The position numbers and the translations under genes were made by a program. Below are positions 60,457 to 64,000 of a DNA stretch of 64,000 nt, one piece after another. The DNA is from CAZIZT01 sp964544085 (GTDB taxonomy: Bacteria > Campylobacterota_A > Desulfurellia > Desulfurellales > Hippeaceae), in contig CAZIZT010000027.1 in the NCBI GenBank assembly GCA_964544085.1, forward strand, positions 38,153-102,152, in the 5' to 3' direction. The stretch's first letter is position 1. Every line of letters begins with the position of its first letter. The notes below the pieces were generated by a model. It had not been told where the DNA came from and searched no databases. It saw only the letters and a list, made by a program, of their open reading frames with translations.

Positions 60457-61551
60457 GTGATAGTTGCGGAGCATATTAGAAAGCTCAAGCCCTACGAAGG
60501 TGGAAAACCGATTGAAGAGCTCAAAAGGGAACTTGGTATTGAAGGCGAAATCGTGAAGATGGCATCAAACGAGAATCCACTGGGAGCAAGTCCTTTGGCT
60601 GTAGAGGCTATTAAAAGGTCAGCTGGGGGTGTTTTCCGCTACCCGGATGGAAATGCATATTATTTGAAGAAAAAAATGGCTGAGAAGCTCAACGTAAACA
60701 TGGAAAATATCATCTTCGGAAACGGTTCGGATGAGTTAATTGAGCTGATATACAGAACATTTGCTGTAGAACCGGACGATGAGATACTCTACTGCTACCC
60801 AACATTCGTGGAGTATAAGATCATTGGAATGGCGTTTAACAAAAAGCTTGTTGAGCTGCCTTTGCGGTCAGACTATGCATACGATATGGATGCGCTTATT
60901 GATCGTATCAATCCTTCTACACGCATAGTTTTCTTGAATACACCCAACAACCCTACGGGAACGATAATAAAGCGGCGTGATATTGAAAAGGTACTGGAGA
61001 AATCCGGTGAGAATACGCTTGTTGTTATAGATGAAGCCTATTATGAGTATGCATCTGCAGTGGATGGTTACGAGGAGTTGCTGGATCTCCACAAACGTCA
61101 CAACGTTATAATATTAAGGACATTTTCTAAGGCTTATGGTCTTGCGGGTCTCAGAATAGGCTACGGCATAGCAAGTGCCGAGATTGTAGATTATCTCAAC
61201 AGAACAAGACCACCGTTCAATGTAAACATATTAGCTCAACAGGCGGCAATGGCAGCGCTGGATGATGATGCGCATATTCAAAGAAGTGTTGCGGTAAACG
61301 AGGAAGGGAAAAAGTTCCTTTACGATGCGTTTGATAGAATGGGTATAAGCTATGTAAAAACCTACGCCAATTTTATCCTGTTCGATGTCGGTCGGGATGC
61401 TGATGAGGTGTACGGGTCGTTGCTCAAAAGGGGCATAATTGTACGTTCCATGAGTCCTTACGGTTTGAAAACACACCTCAGAGTAACGATAGGCACCATG
61501 CAGCAAAACCGTGTTTTCATCGAAAGACTAAAGGAAGTTCTAAATGTTTAA
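60457..61551 (+). CDS. hisC: Histidinol-phosphate aminotransferase
   Basis: A 364-residue fold-type I PLP enzyme with a GTG start. Motifs are SNENPLGASPLA, FGNGSDELIELIYRTF and NTPNNPTGTI. The PLP lysine lies in RTFSKAYGLAGLRIGYG. It may also act on prephenate or aromatic keto acids, since tyrA follows with an 8-base overlap. The cluster is therefore aromatic/histidine synthesis. Confidence 0.92.
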   Translation: MIVAEHIRKLKPYEGGKPIEELKRELGIEGEIVKMASNENPLGASPLAVEAIKRSAGGVFRYPDGNAYYLKKKMAEKLNVNMENIIFGNGSDELIELIYRTFAVEPDDEILYCYPTFVEYKIIGMAFNKKLVELPLRSDYAYDMDALIDRINPSTRIVFLNTPNNPTGTIIKRRDIEKVLEKSGENTLVVIDEAYYEYASAVDGYEELLDLHKRHNVIILRTFSKAYGLAGLRIGYGIASAEIVDYLNRTRPPFNVNILAQQAAMAALDDDAHIQRSVAVNEEGKKFLYDAFDRMGISYVKTYANFILFDVGRDADEVYGSLLKRGIIVRSMSPYGLKTHLRVTIGTMQQNRVFIERLKEVLNV

Positions 61552-62383
61552 CAGCACAGGTATTGTTGGCGTAGGTCTTATGGGTTCATCAATTGCCCTG
61601 GAGCTGAAAAAGAGGGGGCTTACCAGAAATATTATCGGTTTTGATGAGGATAGAGCCAGCCTCGAAGCTGCAAAGAGCAAGGGAATTGTAGATGAGGCCG
61701 CAGCAGATCTAAGCGAGTTCGATGAGTGTGATTTTGCTATAGTTGCCACACCAGTTTTTTCCATTGCACCTATAGTTAACAGGCTAGGTAGCATAATGAG
61801 ACAGGATGCCATTATTATTGATGTTGGGAGCCTCAAGGCAGCTGTGCTTAAGCAGATTAGTTTAGAGAAGCTCAATGCAGCTTTTGTGCCTGTCCATCCT
61901 ATTGCTGGCATTGAGAAATTCGGCGTTCATGCTGCAAGAATGGGTCTGTTTGATGGAGCTTACTGTATAATTACGCCGTTTGATGGGCTAAAAGATGAGG
62001 CATTCGACCGGGTAAAGGTGCTTATAAAGAGGCTCGGTATGAGGCTTGAGATAATGGATCCAGAAGAACACGATAGGGTGTTTGCCTACATAAGCCACCT
62101 GCCACACCTGATAGCATATGCGCTTGTGGGTCTTGTTGAAGAGAAGAATAACGAGAAATTTAAGTTTATTGGTGGTGGGTTCAGGGATTTTACCCGCATT
62201 GCCGCCTCGAGCGAAAGAATGTGGAGTGAAATATTTCTCATGAACAAGGATAATATGCTCATGGCTATAAGGGAGTATAAAGACCACATTGAACGCATTG
62301 AGGGGTTTATTGCTGAAGGTGATCTCAATAGATTGGCTGACTACCTTAAAATGGCAAGGTTGTTCAAAGAGTCACTCGGATGA
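61544..62383 (+). CDS. tyrA: Prephenate/arogenate dehydrogenase TyrA
   Basis: A 279-residue NAD(P)-dependent dehydrogenase of tyrosine synthesis. It shows the dinucleotide motif GVGLMGSSIALEL, VIDVGSLKAAVL, and the catalytic His context FVPVHPIAGIEKFG and YISHLPHLIAYAL. It has no chorismate mutase or ACT domain. It overlaps hisC by 8 bases and cmk by 4. Confidence 0.92.
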   Translation: MFNSTGIVGVGLMGSSIALELKKRGLTRNIIGFDEDRASLEAAKSKGIVDEAAADLSEFDECDFAIVATPVFSIAPIVNRLGSIMRQDAIIIDVGSLKAAVLKQISLEKLNAAFVPVHPIAGIEKFGVHAARMGLFDGAYCIITPFDGLKDEAFDRVKVLIKRLGMRLEIMDPEEHDRVFAYISHLPHLIAYALVGLVEEKNNEKFKFIGGGFRDFTRIAASSERMWSEIFLMNKDNMLMAIREYKDHIERIEGFIAEGDLNRLADYLKMARLFKESLG

Positions 62384-63009
62384 GCCGGAGATTCATCGTT
62401 ACGATAGATGGTCCTGCCGGTAGTGGTAAGAGTACGCTTGCTCACCTGCTTTCTGAGCGTGATGGTTTTATTCATATAGACACAGGGGCTATATACAGAG
62501 CAATAGGCTGTATACTTGGAGAGAAGGTGACCATTGAAGGGTTGAGGAATTTGAGGTTTGACGTACGCATTTCGGATAGGCTTGAGATCTACTACAACGG
62601 CAGGAACATAGAGGAGTTCATTCGAACCGCTCGCTGTGGAGAGCTTGCATCAAGGGTTGCAAAAATGGATTTTGTCAGAGAGTTTGTGAATAACCTTGTC
62701 AGGAGTGTAGCTACTGAGGGCAGATTTGTTATAGACGGCAGGGATTGTGGTAGTGTTATCTTTCCTGATGCACAGCTGAAGCTTTATCTCGTCGCAGATT
62801 TAAAGGAGAGGGCAAAGAGGCGTGCAAGGGATGATGGTACTACCATTGATGAGGCACTTGCCCATGTGAAAGAGAGGGATTTAAGAGATACACGACGTTC
62901 CGTTGCTCCACTTGTGAAGCCAAAGGATGCAATCGAGATAGATACCACTATGCTGAGTCCTGATGAGCTGTATCAGAAGGTTAAAAGGATCATGGAGCAG
63001 AGCCGATGA
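62380..63009 (+). CDS. cmk: Cytidylate kinase
   Basis: A 209-residue kinase with the P-loop TIDGPAGSGKSTLAHLL, DTGAIYRAIGC, the CMP-binding region VIDGRDCGSVIFPDAQLKLYL and the lid RARDDGTTIDEALAHVKERDLRD. It is slightly shorter than many Cmk proteins. It is coupled to ispH by a 4-base overlap. Confidence 0.95.
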   Translation: MSRRFIVTIDGPAGSGKSTLAHLLSERDGFIHIDTGAIYRAIGCILGEKVTIEGLRNLRFDVRISDRLEIYYNGRNIEEFIRTARCGELASRVAKMDFVREFVNNLVRSVATEGRFVIDGRDCGSVIFPDAQLKLYLVADLKERAKRRARDDGTTIDEALAHVKERDLRDTRRSVAPLVKPKDAIEIDTTMLSPDELYQKVKRIMEQSR

Positions 63010-63851
63010 AGATTGTAGTGGCTGAGAATGCTGGTTTCTGCTACGGTGTGATGCGAGCCATACGCATGGCTGATGATGCACTTAAGAGACATAGGCGTAT
63101 CTATTCCCTGGGTCCTATAATCCACAATCCACAGGTTGTTGAAGAGTATGAGAAAAAAGGGCTTATCGTTGTAGATAGACTTGAAAAGTTTGATGCACCG
63201 GTTCTTATCAGATCTCATGGTGTTCCACCGCAGCTATACAAGCAGTTGAAGGAAAACGGTGTTGAGTATATAGATGCTACTTGCCCATTTGTGAAAGAGG
63301 CACAGGACTATGCACGTGGACTTTATCAGGAGGGCTACACCGTTGTAATATTCGGCGATAAGGACCATCCAGAGGTGAAAGCCCATATGGGTTATGCTGA
63401 CTACAAGGCAATAGTGGTCAACACACCTCAGGAGGCTCGTTCTGTTGTAGCTCAGAGAATAGGGGTTATTTCACAGACCACCCAGTCTGTTGAGCGCTTT
63501 GCATCTGTGGTAGGTGAGCTTTCCAAGAATGCAAAAGAGCTGAAGGTTTACAACACAATCTGCGATGCAACGGAGAAGAGGCAACGCTCAGCCAAGAAGC
63601 TTGCAGGTGAATCAGATGTAATGATAGTTATTGGTGGTAAAAACTCTGCAAACACAAGAAAGCTGTACGAAATATGCAGGAGATACTCACCAAGGGCGTA
63701 CCATATTGAGACAGAAAAGGAGATCGATCCAAGATGGTTCGAGGGTGCCAAGCAGGTTGGTATCACTGCCGGTGCATCCACACCTTCATACATGATAGAA
63801 AGAATAAAAAGGTTTATTGAGGGTCTTGCAAATGACGGAAAGGTTCGTTGA
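63006..63851 (+). CDS. ispH: 4-hydroxy-3-methylbut-2-enyl diphosphate reductase
   Basis: A 281-residue iron-sulfur enzyme, the last step of the MEP isoprenoid pathway. Three conserved Cys ligate its cluster: ENAGFCYGVMRA (C12), IDATCPFV (about 95) and TICDATEKRQ (about 184). HGVPP and the active-site Thr/Glu region VISQTTQ are also present. It overlaps the next gene by 20 bases. Confidence 0.96.
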   Translation: MKIVVAENAGFCYGVMRAIRMADDALKRHRRIYSLGPIIHNPQVVEEYEKKGLIVVDRLEKFDAPVLIRSHGVPPQLYKQLKENGVEYIDATCPFVKEAQDYARGLYQEGYTVVIFGDKDHPEVKAHMGYADYKAIVVNTPQEARSVVAQRIGVISQTTQSVERFASVVGELSKNAKELKVYNTICDATEKRQRSAKKLAGESDVMIVIGGKNSANTRKLYEICRRYSPRAYHIETEKEIDPRWFEGAKQVGITAGASTPSYMIERIKRFIEGLANDGKVR

Positions 63852-64000
63852 GCTGTTTCAGAGGATTGGCAGAAAGGTGGATGAAGCACTATCAGGCACA
63901 TTTGGTACCGCCCTTGCCAGAAAAGAGATAAGCCGCGGTGCTTTCGGGGATATGACTGTTTATATTGACAGGAAGGCAGAAGAGATTGTGGTAAACGAGG
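63832..64000 (+). CDS. Inositol-monophosphatase/FBPase-like gene, 3'-truncated by window edge
   Basis: The first 56 residues of a protein starting at the ATG at 63832, inside the end of ispH. The visible ARKEISRGAFGDMTVYIDRKAEEIVV resembles the opening of SuhB/IMPase-type phosphatases (G-A-x-G-D-x-T-x-x-I-D-x-x-A-E). The metal-site motifs lie beyond the window, so the call is provisional. Confidence 0.65.
   Translation, partial: MTERFVELFQRIGRKVDEALSGTFGTALARKEISRGAFGDMTVYIDRKAEEIVVNE

Noticed and set aside
1..64000. Insertion sequences, prophage, CRISPR array or rRNA
   Set aside because: No transposase, integrase, phage gene, regularly spaced repeat or rRNA sequence was recognised in the window.

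Overview
The window comes from a Gram-negative, probably anaerobic bacterium of moderate GC. It carries TonB-dependent receptors with ExbB-ExbD-TonB, a TolC/HlyD/RND tripartite pump, an LpxH-like hydrolase, CpoB- and LysM-type envelope proteins, and oxygen-sensitive iron-sulfur enzymes (a double-cubane-type reductase with its activase, ThiC, IspH, a polyferredoxin). The gene set would suit a Deferribacterota- or Desulfurellales-like lineage, but I could not test this and hold it weakly. No rRNA, insertion sequence, CRISPR array or prophage was seen.

Layout. (1) 1-708: end of a DMT-family permease. (2) 717-9888: a minus-strand operon for uptake and oxidation of lactate or another 2-hydroxy acid (TRAP transporter dctP-dctQ-dctM, GlcD- and GlcF-like dehydrogenase subunits, LutC, and a LutB-LutA fusion), diverging from a FadR/LldR-type GntR regulator with a perfect TGGT-N3-ACCA operator candidate between them. 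(3) 9882-12714: prmA-purL on the minus strand; PrmA lacks nearly all of its usual N-terminal domain. (4) 13050-30196: a 17-kb plus-strand run with gaps of at most 56 bases. It holds two paralogous TonB-dependent receptors, a DUF4198-like periplasmic protein, a NapH-like membrane polyferredoxin, a double-cubane-cluster-type reductase with its ATP-dependent activase, a DsbD_2/SafE-like membrane protein, a protein with thirteen Ca-binding-like repeats, ExbB-ExbD-TonB and a complete RND efflux pump. (5) 30202-39793: a minus-strand cluster with LuxE, a LuxC-ligase fusion, a GHKL-ATPase/GNAT fusion, an MFS transporter and two more PaaK-like adenylate-forming ligases. (6) 40136-43221: a dicarboxylate/glutamate symporter, an Asp/Glu racemase and a threonine synthase-like enzyme. 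(7) 43263-46006: a Moco-type riboswitch ahead of a molybdate/tungstate ABC transporter. (8) 46092-56276: a housekeeping and envelope run (cpoB-like, LysM, cysS, group-2 sigma factor, J-domain protein, DUF2062, rhomboid, lpxH-like, ligA, FliA-type sigma factor, DUF2148). (9) 56277-56868: rpmB and cutA on the minus strand. (10) 57001-64000: tRNA-Leu(GAG), thiC, birA, a diguanylate cyclase, hisC, tyrA, cmk, ispH and the start of an inositol-monophosphatase-like gene.

Two regions look least described. The first is region 4, where outer-membrane uptake, an ATP-driven low-potential reductase, membrane electron delivery and efflux sit in one apparent transcription unit. The second is region 5, where four adenylate-forming ligase domains accompany one LuxC-type acyl reductase without luciferase, next to an unusual ATPase-acetyltransferase fusion. 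Both functional proposals are inferences from gene content; the family assignments rest on motifs read in the translated proteins.
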